A stretch of 64,000 nucleotides of DNA from Apiosordaria backusii. Its lineage: Eukaryota > Ascomycota > Sordariomycetes > Sordariales > Lasiosphaeriaceae. A program made the translations under genes and the position numbers. Location: positions 1,240,001 to 1,304,000 of the forward strand of contig JAUKTV010000008.1 in assembly GCA_030549205.1 (NCBI GenBank). Reading direction: 5' to 3'. Of the stretch, positions 30,955-43,408 are shown one piece after another. The notes under the pieces were generated by a model. It worked only from the letters and a program-made list of their open reading frames with translations. It was not told the DNA's origin and made no database searches. Each line of letters starts with the position of its first letter. The first letter of the stretch is position 1.

Positions 30955-33394
30955 TTAAGCCTTGTTGGCGTACTTCTCACGGAAGTACTTGGCAGCGTTG
31001 ACCATGTGGGTGAGGGCACCCTTGACCTCATCCCACTTGCGGGTCTTGAGACCGCAGTCGGGGTTGATCCAGAGCTGCTCGGGGCGGAGGAACTCGAGCA
31101 TCTCCTCGATGCGCTGCTTGAACTCCTCCTCGGCGGGGACACGGGGAGAGTGGATGTCATAGACACCGGGGCCGATGTGGCGGGGGTAGGCCTCGTCAAT
31201 GAAGACCTTGAGGAGCTTGGCATCGGACTTGGAGTTCTCGATGGAGAGGACATCGGCATCGAGGGCAGCGATGGCGTGGAAGAAGTCCTGGAACTCAGAG
31301 TAGCAGAAGTGGGAGTGGATCTGAGTGGAGTCCTCGACACCGGCGGTGGCGAGCTTGAAGCTGTTGACGGCCCACTCGAGGTAGGCGTCACGCTCGGTAC
31401 CCTTGCGGAGGGGAAGACCCTCACGGAGGGCAGGCTCATCGACCTGGATGACGAAGATGCCGTTGGCCTCGAGATCGACGACCTCGTCACGGAGGGCCAG
31501 AGCAAGCTGCTGGCACTGGACGGACTGGTGAACGTCGACACGGGGGAAAGACCACCGCAAGCAGGTGACGGGGCCAGTAAGCATGCCCTTCATGGGCTTC
31601 TTGGAGATGGAGGCGGCATACTTGGACTCCTTGACGGTCATAGGAGCGGGGCGAGAGATGTCACCCACGATGATAGGGGGACGGACGCAACGAGAGCCAT
31701 AAGACTGGACCCAAGCGTGGGTGGTGAAGACGTAACCGTTGAGGCGCTCACCGAAGTACTGAACCATGTCGTTACGCTCGGGCTCACCGTGGACGTAGAC
31801 GTCGAGGTCAAGCTCGTCCTGGATGGAGACGGCGAGGTCGATCTCCTTCTTGATGAAGTTGTCGTACTCCTCGGCCGTGATCTCACCCTTGGTGAACTTG
31901 TTTCGCTGGACACGAATCTCGCTGGTCTGGGGGAAAGAACCAATAGTGGTGGTGGGGAAGAGAGGAAGGCTGAGGTGCTTCTTCTGCTGGGCGTAACGGG
32001 TGTCAAAGCCGGACTTGCGGTTGTGCTGCTCGGGGGTGACGGCAGCCTGACGCTCCTTGACCTTGGGGTCGTTGGTGCGGGTAGACTCGGCACGGGCCTT
32101 GATGGCAGCAGCGTTGGCATCGAGCTCAGCGCGGACGGCCTCGGGGTCAGTGACGGCCTTGGCGAGGATGGCAACCTCCTTAACCTTCTCGGAGGCGAAA
32201 GAGAACCACTCGTAGACATCAGTGGGAAGCTTCTTCTCACTGGCGAGGGTGTGGGGGGTGTGGAGGAGAGAGCTGGAGGTGGCAACGATGACACGGTCCT
32301 CGCCGAGGGCCTTGATGGCGGTCTGGAGGAGGCCGAGAGACTTGGTGAAGTCGTTCTTCCAGATGTTTCTGCCGTCAACGACACCGGCGGAGAGGATCTG
32401 AGAGGGGCCGAGCTGCTTGATCACAGGCTCGAGCTGCTCGGGGTTGCGGACAAGGTCGACGTGGATACCCTTGACAGCAGAGAAGGCGGGGAGGACGTCA
32501 AAGTTGTGGACGATGTCACCGAAGTAGGTGGCAACGACAAGGGAAGGAATGGCATCACCGGCAGCGGCGAAAGCCTCATAGGCGGTCTTGAAAGCAGCCT
32601 TGACCTCAGGGCGGAGATCGAAGACGAGGACGGGCTCGTCAATCTGGACAGTCTCGGCACCAGCGGCCTTGAGGGCCTTCAGGAGCTCGACATAGACGGG
32701 GACGAGCTTGTCAAGGAGAGAGATGGGGTCGACAGAGGAGCCACGGTCAGCCTTGCCGAGGGCAAGGAAAGAGACGGGACCAACGAGGACGGGTCTGGTG
32801 ATGATGCCAGCCTCCTTGGCCTCGAGGAACTCGCGGACGGGCTTGGGGTTCTGAGCGAGGGAGAAGGTCTGGTTGTCCTGGAGAGTGGGCTTGACGTAGT
32901 GGTAGTTGGAGTCAAACCACTTCACCATCTCAAGGGCGGGGACATCGACACCGCCCTTCTGGTGGCCACGGCCCATGGCGAAGTACTCATCGAGGGGGTT
33001 GAGCTTCTGCTTGGTATACCGTTCGGGAACAGCCTGTTGTACGAGGGGTGGTCAACAAACAAGTCCGAGAGCGATTGATCTGCATGAGCTCGACAGGGAA
33101 GCTTACATTGAAGAACTGGATGTGGTCAAGGACGTGGTCGTAGTGAGCGAAGTCGTTGGAAGGGATGATGTCGACACCGGCATCCTTCTGGATCTTCCAG
33201 TGGGCGAGACGGAGTCTCTTACCCTCCTCGAGGAGAGCCTCCTGGGAGATCTTGTCGGCCCAGTAAGCCTCGTTGGCCTTCTTGAGGTCACGAAGGACGC
33301 CCATACGGCTGTGGAGCTAGGGTCAGCAACCTTAATCGAGGCCCAAAGGCAGCAATTGAACTTACGGGAAGCCCAACACGGATGATTGGACCAT
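30955..33394 (-). CDS. MET6: Cobalamin-independent methionine synthase (Met6/MetE)
   Basis: Cytosolic 5-methyltetrahydropteroyltriglutamate-homocysteine methyltransferase, the last step of methionine synthesis. Exons on the minus strand are 33394-33366, 33308-33107 and 33033-30955; about 769 residues, the family length. Introns of 57 bp and 73 bp have GTAAGT/GTAAGC donors. The start is certain: MVQSSVLGFPRMG is the family N-terminus, and exon 1 ends inside the proline codon. The C-terminal catalytic domain keeps the zinc ligands: histidine and cysteine in IHSHFCYSEF, glutamate in DADVLSIENSKSD, and cysteine in WINPDCGLKTR. Codon use is strongly biased to C-ending codons, typical of a highly expressed gene, and creates a long antisense open frame. 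Divergent from PAN1 with 1.8 kb between the starts. Confidence 0.98.
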
Positions 33395-35166
33395 CTTGAT
33401 GGCTGTGAGGGGTATCTGAAGTTTGAAGAGAGAGATGTTGGTTCACAGTGACCTGTTCCTTGAGCCTGGGGGATCAGACGCAAAGAGGGAGTGTGAAAGG
33501 TGGGAATGAGGAGAGAAAGGGAGAAAGAAGGTTTGGAGGCGGCGGGGGAAGAAAGAAATAAGTAGTGCCCAGAGAGGAATGGAACCGAACGAGTCGACGT
33601 GCAGGAGGGGGGCAATTTTGAGTTGCTCGGGCGGGGGCCTATGGTTGCTTAGGAGCTCTGGGCACCGTGTGGGTAGGCTCAGAGGTGACGGGGCCGTAAT
33701 CGGTGGGGGTTCCCACCGCTTCTTCGGAGCCCGACCGCCTTTGGATGGGATGAGGGTGTGGGCACCGGGGTAAGAGTTTCTCGGTCGTGTCTCAGCTCAG
33801 GCCAGCCTCTCCCATTCCTTCCGTCACTTTGCATTGGCTGTCACAGCTCTTCCAGTTGGTGAGAGCTCCTATCTGGACAGGCAACAGGGACTCAGGTCTC
33901 GGGCTCATCAATGGAGGTGGGGCAACAAGAAGCTACACTACAATTCGGGGTCTTGGGGGCTTTGCAGTTCGGAGTCGTCACCATGGCGGACAGCTTCAGC
34001 AAGGGGCGGGGAACCTAAGCTGGAGCTCAGGTACCTCCGTTTTTGTGTGACCTGGACAGCCCTGCTTACCACCCCCGTTTCCAAGTGAACGTTATCGATG
34101 GTGCAAATGATGTGACCCAAGACCCGACTTCGACCGGGTTTTTCTCGCAGCCAGTCAATCTTTGACGCTCCTCGAACCGGGCTCCAGCAAAGTGGCCATA
34201 TGCAGACTAGACCGATGTATTGTCACCGACAACGCTCCGCGGACGGTCCCTCGTTGGACGGCTGGAGGGTTGCGAAGAGGGGTCGCGGGGTGCTTTAGTG
34301 AGGGGCACAGAAAAAAAAATACAACCTTTGTGTGAGAGACCTAGATAACCCACCGATCCGTCCCCTCGGTCGTCCTCTCAAAGGGAATGGCATTCCTCTG
34401 TCTTTCACCACGAGAATAAGACCATCAACAATACTAAACATTACCCCGTACTCCATCCAAGACAATCAGAGGCGAATGAATCATCAAAAAGCCCAAAGGT
34501 CAAGAGTCGATCTTGGTTCAATGACAGATGCGGGGCCGGAGTACACTAAAGAGCACAAAAAGCCAGGTTGACCCCAGCCCTCCACATTCGGTGCTGCAGG
34601 CGATGGTGCCTCAGGTTGGTCACAGCGTTGGAATCAAAAATGCACCGAAAGTAAGAAAATGTCTCCGCCGATTCTTGTCGATAAGAATTCCAATCTGATA
34701 TATGCATACTGCATATGGGGGTATGCAAGTTGACTTCAATGCACGCTTATATGCACAGCACCTCCACAATATTCAATTATGGAAGCTAGGAGCTCAGCCA
34801 CACACATGATGGAGCTTGGAGTGCGTTCGAGCGACTTTCACGCGTGGCTACACAGTGCAAGGCTTTGGCTTCGTCATCACCCATCCCAAGTTGTCAAGTG
34901 CGAAACCTCCATTGGCAGCTCCGCTTGCTCATTTCACCCAGCTAATCTCATTAATTACTGCTTTTGATTGACGTTCCTTGATATTTTCCCTTTGCATATC
35001 ACAGCCAACTGGCGACGGCCTGTGTGCTCGCGGTTAACGTATTCCCCCTTTTCTATTGTAATCCCGCAATCTGATCGTTACCATCATTACCTCGTCGCCG
35101 TCGTCGTCGTCGTCGCTCCCGTAGCCGCCCCCGATCGAACCGACGCGGCAATCACTCGACGACAAC
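33395..35166. other. Divergent promoter region between MET6 and PAN1
   Basis: No supported gene. This 1.8 kb must hold both promoters and leaders. I could not point to a specific regulatory site with confidence. Confidence 0.5.
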
Positions 35167-38100
35167 ATGTATTCGAATCCCAACTCGTTTCTCGGCGGGA
35201 ATAGCCAGCGCCCAGGGCAACCGCAATATGGCAATACGTTTGGTGCAGGAGCTGGTCAACCACAGCTGCAGCAACCAGGACCATTTGCTCCTCAGCCGAC
35301 GGGCTTCGCTCAACAGCAGCCCCTACAACAACAGTATACTGGATATCCAGGCCTGCAGCCTCCCCAACCTACCGGCCAGCTTCAATCTCAGTTTACTGGC
35401 TTCGGCCAAACTCCCCAGCAAAATGTTGGAGCTGCGGCCCCCCCTATGCCGGGTATTCCTCAGCAGTTTCAGCAACAGTTCCAGCAGCAGCAGCAGTTCC
35501 AGCAACCGCAACAACAATCGAGCCCTTTTGGCGCTGCCCCGGCCCAGCCTCCTGCTTCGGCTTTGGCCCCCCCTCCTCCTCCCATGAAGCCCCAACCGAC
35601 CGGCTTCCACGAGATGGCGGCCTCATTCCAGACTGCTGGAGGTTCGAAATCAACAAGCACTGCTGCTCCACGAAAGACGAACAAGATCCCCAATATCCGC
35701 CTCTCTTTTATCACAGCACAAGATCAAGCCAAGTTTGAAACTCTCTTCAAGTCTGCTATGGGAGATGGACAGACCACCATGAGTGGCGAGAAGGCGAGGG
35801 ATCTTCTCTTGCGGTCAAGGCTGGACGGAGACTCGCTGTCTCACATCTGGTGAGTGCTTTGGATGATGGGTGCTGGCAGTTGAAATCATAACCATTCTAG
35901 CGCTGACACTCTGTGATAGGACGTTGGCCGACACCACGAGATCGGGGCAGTTGCATTTCCCCGAATTTGCTCTCGCCATGTACCTGTGCAATCTCAAGCT
36001 TACTGGAAAGACACTACCTGAACACCTTCCCGAGAATATCAAAAACGAGGTGTCGAGTATGGTGGACATTATCAACTTCAGCGTTGCTGAGGAGGCTGCC
36101 AATGCCTCTGATTCCGGCATCAGGCAGAATACAGCTACACCACCTGTCATTCAGCACCCTCAGCCGCAGCCATCAAACTCGCAGATTCTCCAGGCGCAAA
36201 TGACGGGATTCCCTAGCCAACAGACCGGATTTCTGGGGGCACAACCCACAGGGATGCCCCAGGCGACAGGCTATACTGGTCCCCGGCCTCCCATGCCTCC
36301 AATGCCCACCGGCTTCGGCTCGACATTGTCCCCGATCGCTGGCCCGGGCGGTATGATCGCACCTCTAAATGCCCAGCCCACCGGTATTCCTGGTCAGTGG
36401 GGTCTTGTCAATACACCAGCAACAGGTCTCCCTCTTATCGATGCTCTGCAGGCACGCATGATGCCACAGCAAGGCCGTGAGCAGCAGACATACACTACAG
36501 CTGGACTGCAAGGAAATGCCGTTATTCCCTGGGCTATCACCAAAGATGAGAAAACAAGATATGACAGCCTTTTCCGCGCCTGGGACGGCCTTCACAAGGG
36601 GTACATCTCTGGTGACCAGGCCATTGAGATTTTGGGTCAGAGTGGATTGGAGAAGCCGGATCTTGAGCGTGTCTGGACATTGGCAGACAACGGAAACAAG
36701 GGCCGCCTGGACATGGACGAATTTGCTGTGGCAATGCATTTGATCTACCGAAAACTGAACGGGTATCCTATTCCCAACCAGCTGCCTCCAGAACTTGTTC
36801 CTCCGTCGACCAGGAACTTCAGCCAGTCCATCGGTATGGTAAAGAACATGCTTCACCAAGAATCTGAGTATCGTAAGAACTCCGGTGCCGCTTTGCTACC
36901 TCAAAAGACAGGGGTCAGCTACCTCAAGGGTCATTCGTTTAAGGGAGCTGGAGCTGGCTTTGGTAGCCGCAAGGACGCCACAGTCTTCAAGAATAATGAC
37001 GAGGAGGTGGGCTACCGTTCTAGCGCGCGGCGGAGAGTTGGCAACAACTCGCCTCGTCCAGAGTCGCCAGCCTCGGTCAACTCTGGTGAGGAGCTTACCA
37101 TTGACCAGCTGCGAAAGAAGATCAAGGAGAAGCAGGTCTTGCTCGACGCCATGGACTTTGCCGATGAGAGGCATGCGGAAGAAGATGATATTCTTGACAG
37201 GCGCGACCGCCGCGAAGCCGACGAGCTTTACAGGCGCATCAGGAGGATTCAGGAGGACATTGATAGCCACCCAGATGCTTCTCTCGTCAGTGGCGACTCG
37301 GATGCTGAGAGAAGGGCGCTGAAGCGCCAGCTGCAAAACCTCACTGATAAGATCCCAGAGTTGGCATCACAAGTTAGGAAGACTGAGAAGGCCATTGCCG
37401 ATGCCAGATTGGAGCTGTTCCGCCTTCGGGATGCAAAGGCTCACCCGTCCAGCGCTGCCGCCATCATTGGAACTGGCCCTGGTGGTGCCGTTACCGAGTC
37501 TGACAGGCTCAAGGCTCGGGCCAAGGCTATGATGCAGCAGCGTACTGCGGCACTCACCGGAAAGAAGATTGATGTGGACAATGACGATCTGGACGCCCCT
37601 AAGAGGCTCGAGGAGGAGAGCATCAAAATTCGAACTGAGAAGGAGAACAATGAGCGGATGGTTCGTGATGTCGAAGACAGCGTTCGTGAGTTTGCCAAGG
37701 GTATTGAGGACAACATGAAAGAGGGAGCTCAGGACTCTACGACTGAACACGAGAGGCGCCGTTGGGAAGATGGTCTGGGCGTGGAAGACGAGGTCAGAGA
37801 TTTTATTTATGACCTCCAGCGATCCAGCCGGGCTGCCCGAATCCGGTCGCAAGACCGGCAGGGCGGGCGTCAAGCTACTCAGGAACCTACCAGGGCTGAG
37901 GCGCCACCAACTGCTCGCGTCGAGAGCCCTGCGATATCTCGCACGTCGACTCCCAGTGCTCCTGCTGCAGGCGGTGGCTCGTATTCTTCCTACAAGACTC
38001 CTGAAGAGCGAGCTGCATATATCAAGCAGCAGGCCGAGCAGCGCATGGCGGAACGTCTTGCTGCTCTGGGCATCAAGGCTCCCACCAAGCCTGGTGAGAC

Positions 38101-39575
38101 TCCGGCTCAGCGGATGGAGCGTGAGCAAGCTGAGAGAGCCGCCAAGCTGCGACAGGCCGAGGAGGAAGATGCCCGTCGTGAGGCTGAGAGACAGGCAAGA
38201 ATTGCTGAGGAGACCGGGGCACCAGCGCCGGCCGCCGAAGCCCCAGCCCCAGCCCCAGCTCCAAAGCCTGAAGGCAAGAAACCACCCCCGCCTCCTAGCC
38301 GCAAGGCCGCCAAGGTGGATGACAGGCGGGCCGAGGAAGAGGCCGCAGCGAAGAAGGCAGAGGAGGAACGACTTGAGCGCGAGCGTAGCGAGCAGGAACG
38401 CCAGACTCAAGAGCTTGAGTAAGTCTAGCCTGAGTTTTTTATAGTATACGTTGCTAACACCATTTCAGGGAGCGTGCAAGAGATCAAGAAGACGAGCTGG
38501 CTAAAGAGCGTGCGGAAGCTGATGCCCGTCTCAAGGCACTCGAGGAGCAAGTACGTCAAGGCAAGCTCAAGAAAGAGGAAGAGAAGCGTAAGAAGAAGGC
38601 AGCGTTGGCCGAAGCGAAGGAGCAGGAAGCCAAGCTTGCCCAACGCCGAGCCGAGATTGAGGCTGCTCGCAAGCGAGAGGAAGAACTCCGCAAGCAGCTT
38701 GAAGCTTTGGATGTTGAAGACAGCTCGTCCGACGATGACGAAGGCCCTGAGCAGATCACCCCACAAGCATCAACACCTACTTTGGGTGGTAGTCAGGTGG
38801 GCAGTCAAGAGCTTGAGCCCGCACCTACTCCTGTGGCAGCCCCTGTGCTCTCTCCGCCCCAGATCGTCACCTCCAGCCCTGCCGCTGATACAGAGAGCCG
38901 GAATCCCTACTTTAGAATGAGAGCTCAAGCCGCCGAGACGGCCCCGACACCACCGCCAGCTCCGCCAGCGCCAGTGGCCCCCCACCGCCTCCTCAGCCTG
39001 ATGTTTCGACCAACCCCTTCCACCGCATGACACAGGCGGCTGCCGCCCCCGCCCCATCCGGGCCAGTCTCTAGGAAGCGACCCGAGGACGATGGATGGGG
39101 ATCCGACAAGGAGGAGGAGGATGAAGACTCTGACGACGACAGACCGGGACAGGGCGCGGCTCACCTCGCCTCGATCCTGTTCGGCACCATGGCGCCCCCT
39201 CGTCCACTCTCTGCTACTGGCGACAAGTCTGCCGCTGCTTCGTCCCCGGTGGCATCACCTATCGCATCGCCACCTCCGGCCATCCCTAGCCCTACCGCTG
39301 CGGGAGCTCCTCCGGCACCACCCCCACCTCCTCCTATGCCTGGCATGGGCGCGCCTCCTCCTCCTCCGCCGCCGCCCCCTCCGCCGCCACCTCCGACCCC
39401 GGGTATGGCCCCTCCTCCTCCACCTCCCCCTCCGCCGGGAGGTGCACCGGCGCCAGCTCCCGCAGGGGCAAGACCAGCGGCATTCTTGGGTGAGATCCAA
39501 GCCGGCAGAGCCCTTAGGAAGACACAGACCAAAGACAAGAGCGGGGCGGCTGTCGCAGGCCGTGTTCTGGAATAA
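35167..39575 (+). CDS. PAN1: Pan1, actin/endocytosis scaffold with two EH domains (one apparent frame break)
   Basis: Scaffold of the endocytic coat that binds clathrin adaptors and activates Arp2/3 at cortical actin patches. Exons are 35167-35849, 35920-38418 and 38469-39575; about 1429 residues once a frame break is allowed for. Order of parts: QPTGF-rich N-terminus; EH1 (about residues 170-280); linker rich in xTG motifs; EH2 (about 450-560); a long charged coiled coil; an acidic DGWGSDKEEEDEDSDDD segment; a polyproline region; and a C-terminal WH2-like GRALRKTQTK. Several LxxQxTG sites (LQSQFTG, LQAQMTG, LGAQPTG, LNAQPTG, LLPQKTG) match the Ark/Prk1 kinase consensus. In exon 3 the frame moves back one base at the C6 run 38978-38983. 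One missing C restores the frame; an intron does not fit. Confidence 0.94.
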
Positions 39576-39732
39576 TAATATGAGAATTCATGCGGCTGCA
39601 ACACGCGGGGTTGCACCCGAGGCTGCTGCGGCTGGAAAATATTTCTGGGGTTTGAGAGGGGGGGTGGTTGGGGTTACTGTGTGTGGCAAGTAATATCGGG
39701 GTTCTTGTGTATCTTTCCATTCTCGCTTCTCG

Positions 39733-39782
39733 TGTGTGTGGTTGTGTGGTTGTGTGGTTGTGTGGTTATGTGGTTGTGCGGC
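39733..39782. repeat. (TGTGGT)n microsatellite downstream of PAN1
   Basis: About seven imperfect TGTGGT units in the probable PAN1 3' UTR or flank. Confidence 0.85.
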
Positions 39783-40789
39783 TACCACTCGGCCGGCATG
39801 CTGTGCGCTGTGGTGTGTGTTTGATCCAGCCATCTTTTTTTATAAAGGTACAGCAGTAGCAGGAAGAGATGGTACAGCAGACAGACGGACAGGCAGACAT
39901 GGAGATGAGGAGTTACAGTGCAGGCAGGGTAGGAAGGGATGTGATGGGATAGCTAGCTAGGTAGTTTTTTGGCAGAATGGAATTCGTTTCTACACTGAAG
40001 TTTACAATCTACGGTTAGTCCTATCCGAAAAGGCGTGAAATGTGATGGTTATGGTTTGTTTGCTATTCATATCACGACACATTGACAGCAGATCTCGGCA
40101 CCGGCAGATGGGGTTATGAGCTGAGGTTTAGCTTCCATTCCCGAAGGTGCCGAATTGCTGGGGTGTGTGCCGAACCAAGGGGATCGGAATTTTTTTCTTC
40201 ATCATGACTGTGACTCTGGCATGTTTTTCGAACCAGGGGGGTGTGGGTACGTGTATGTGTTTGTTCGGTGCCGAACTATGAGAATACCGAGGAAGAAGAA
40301 ATGGAAAAAGGAAGCCAGTTAAGTCAAATTACGTTTGAAAGGGAAGGTCATGGTGTGGTTTATTCATGGGAAGGGCTTGTTCAGCTGGGGGAGAGAGACA
40401 TTTCGTGTTCGTTCAGACTGATTGATGTCTTTTTGGGGGAAGGTGTGTTTTCTGGAGTGTGTAGATATGCTGTGCTCAGGGAAAGATGAGATCAAGCATG
40501 GCGCTAGTTTCATGCAGTATGTATGGTACACCGTGGAAGAAATCATTTCTAGGGATTCTCGATGGAGGTTGGGTTGAGATGGATTTGGGGGGGGAGGGGG
40601 GTTGAGTGAGATTGGGTTTGAGAGTGAGACAATTTCAGTATCTCTTGTGTTGTGTCCAAGATCGATTTGCATTTCGCATTCTGGTCCAATTGTTGGGGTA
40701 GGTATTTTGCCGGTACTCAAGAGCTCTCTCTTTCATCAACGGTTCATCGTGACTGTTCCATTCTGGTGGGTATTACTCCCCTTCTCAAT

Positions 40790-40987
40790 GAGCTGGCAAG
40801 TTCTGAGCAAATAGCTAATCAAGATGTCGTCTTTTTTCTTGCAAGAGAGATTCCAGATCTTTTTTTGTGTTGTCTCTTTTTGCATGCTTTTGACTACCGT
40901 CGCTTACTGACATTCAATTAGGAGACCTCTCTTGGTGGATATCCCCTCTTTTTCACGGGCTGGGCTGAGCTGGCAAGTTCTGAGCAA
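40790..40987. repeat. 21-base direct repeat, 177 bp apart
   Basis: GAGCTGGCAAGTTCTGAGCAA occurs exactly at 40790-40810 and 40967-40987. Both copies are preceded by a similar GGTGG(G)TAT...CCCCT segment, suggesting a diverged tandem duplication of about 177 bp. Confidence 0.85.
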
Positions 40988-43376
40988 GTCATTACCCTTT
41001 TTCGGTCAGAAACCCCCTTTTGATAGGTTAAATCGTCGGGTGGATGACAAAGTTGATTCGTAGAGGGCTATCCTATCATGTCTATGAACAGTTGACTTGC
41101 AGGTCTTGGGCTATGCAAGCGAGCTTTTTGCCTGCGGAAAAGGCAGATAGCCGTTTGGTGAGAGGAAGATCGGTTGTGTGTGTGGATGTGTGCGTGTATA
41201 AAAAATCCAGGAGGTTGGGAAAGTTGGGCGAAGGCGGCTCAAGCAGCAGCAGTCAGGTGCCAATTGCGTTACTTCGTCTCTTGTTGGTGAGTAGTGTGGT
41301 GCATGCTTTCTTACACATGAGAAAAGTGAGTGTTTCAAATATCTCATTGGTTGAGACACGAGAAGCTGAACAAGCGGGAAGGATTACTTGCCCTGGAGTG
41401 GGAATAATCCCTCCGCCGAGTCCGTGGCTTGTCTCTTCAATCCCTAGATTTTGAGAGACAAAAAGATCAAAAGATGGGTTGAGATCTTGGCGAAAATAGG
41501 CCGAGACGGAATGGATCCCTTGATCTGCAAGAAGTGTATAGCTGCAGATGGGATATGCAGATGTGGTGGATGTCTGTCTACGTATCTAGACTTGAAGCTT
41601 GCAGATACCTTAACCGCCCGCATTCTGGGTCTGGGGGACATCAATGTCAAAGTGTGAAACGCGCTTATGCAGTCAGTTTCTGATCTCTATCTGTCTTCCC
41701 CTCTTTTTTAATACATTGGTACGTGGAAGCGAAGAGAGTGCCGTGCGCTATCCCGTCATTACTACTGTGATATCAGCAGCAGTTTATTTGCCGGTTCGTA
41801 TGTCACCTGGATGTCATCTATTGTCTACAACATAGAGGAGGCTCGAGAGCACATGCAACGTCCATGCTAGCCCAGGTGCGAGCACACAGACTGAAAGGGC
41901 GAAATGATGAGGCCAGGGATGATGGAATCGTCAAAGAAGCCCAACGCTCGCAACGATGGCCAAGGTAAAAAGGATTCGGCTACGGACGCTTTCGCCTTTT
42001 TGGCGCGCTGCTGTGTTGGCTCGATCCAAGGTGTGGTTGAGGTGTGATCAGACACGGATGGAGTTCCTTCGGGGATATAAATGGATACTTTCCTTATAGG
42101 GTTTGCAGGGCCAGGGATCACACGGTTCGCTTCTTCTTCTTCTCTTCCCCTCCTCTTGCTTTGCTCCGGCTCTTGAACCCGTAGAGCAGATATGGTAACG
42201 CGTGGTGGGGAATGGTGGAGGGGAGGTTCAGCTGGTGTGGGTGTCGACCGACTCGGTGGTTTCCGAGTGCCGATGATTGAGAAGAAAAAATTCCTGTGAA
42301 TTGCTCGTGAATGTGTGAAGCGGTGGTGGGGTGAATTGGCCTTGCCGGGATCTTAATTACCTCTGGTATAGTCCGGGTTAGTGCCCTGTTTGAATGTGAG
42401 TCACGTCTGAGGAAGCCATGGAGCTGTCGGCAACTCCCAGTTTTGAGAAACAAACACGTGAGGTGAAAAATGAGGGCTTTCCTGATGTCTGCCCCCTCGG
42501 CTCGGTACATTCCACAAGATCTGATAGTCCCGAAAATTTGTTGAGCCGGATCGCGAGGCCAGGAGATGGTTTACGATCTGGATCGGAGGAAGGCCCGCTA
42601 TGAAGAGAGGAAAGAGGAGCCTCGGGCGCCCGGCTCCATCGTATGTATGTGCATCATGTTTGCTAAAACTTGCCTTGCCTTGCCGATGCCGATATCTGGC
42701 CCGCACAAAAGACATATAGGGTGGATCCAGATGACACTGCCTTGACTGTATCGAAACTGGACTTGGTCGATACGGACGGCTGAACTAGCCAATGATGTCA
42801 TCTCCCACATTCCATTTTAACCATCCGATACGAGTCCGAACTGGTGTAGAGATGGCGTGAAGCTGGTGCGGCCCCCAGAGTTGGAACTATGGGGAAAGAC
42901 GATGAACGATGGCGCCAGAGACGGCGAATGGTGCCGTCGAACGTTGAAGATACGAGAGATAAAAAAAAATTGGTGAGCCTGGTGAGGGGTGAAAATGGTC
43001 TGGTGAACGGGTCTTTTGACATGACATTGCTCTGTCATTTATGCCGCTCTTCTGCAGTGGTGTGCTGTCTAGTGTAGTGTGTGAAGTTGCTGCTGTCCTG
43101 TCCTGTCCTGTGGTTAGGTTGATAGACGCGTGGAAACGTGAGGCACAATCTTTTAATTCTTTGATCTGGCCTGGGCCCTCGATGTCGGAAGCACTGCGAC
43201 TCGAGATCCGACGGAGGACTGTGATTGGTTGAAAGGGCTGATATGCGCGGCCGAAACGCGTAGCTTCGCGTCCAGTCGTTTGCACTTGGATAAACAAAAG
43301 CGCGACGGCGCCGGCTCCCGTTGGACGGTTTGGGACGTACCGATATCTTTACACTACTGTAGAGAGCGAACAGATT

Positions 43377-43408
43377 CAACTGCCTCTCAACTGCCTCTCA
43401 ACTGCCTC
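43377..43408. repeat. Three-copy 11-base tandem repeat
   Basis: CAACTGCCTCT occurs three times in a row, the last copy incomplete. It lies about 1.2 kb upstream of the forkhead start. Confidence 0.85.

Noticed and set aside
31006..33078. 690-codon open frame on the plus strand, antisense to MET6
   Set aside because: It mirrors the strong C-ending codon bias of MET6 on the other strand, which removes stop codons. It is rich in L, D, G, E and V with no family motif.
38973..38995. A 23-base intron to explain the PAN1 frame break
   Set aside because: GT...AG borders exist, but 23 bases is below the size that fungal spliceosomes are known to use, and there is no branch site.
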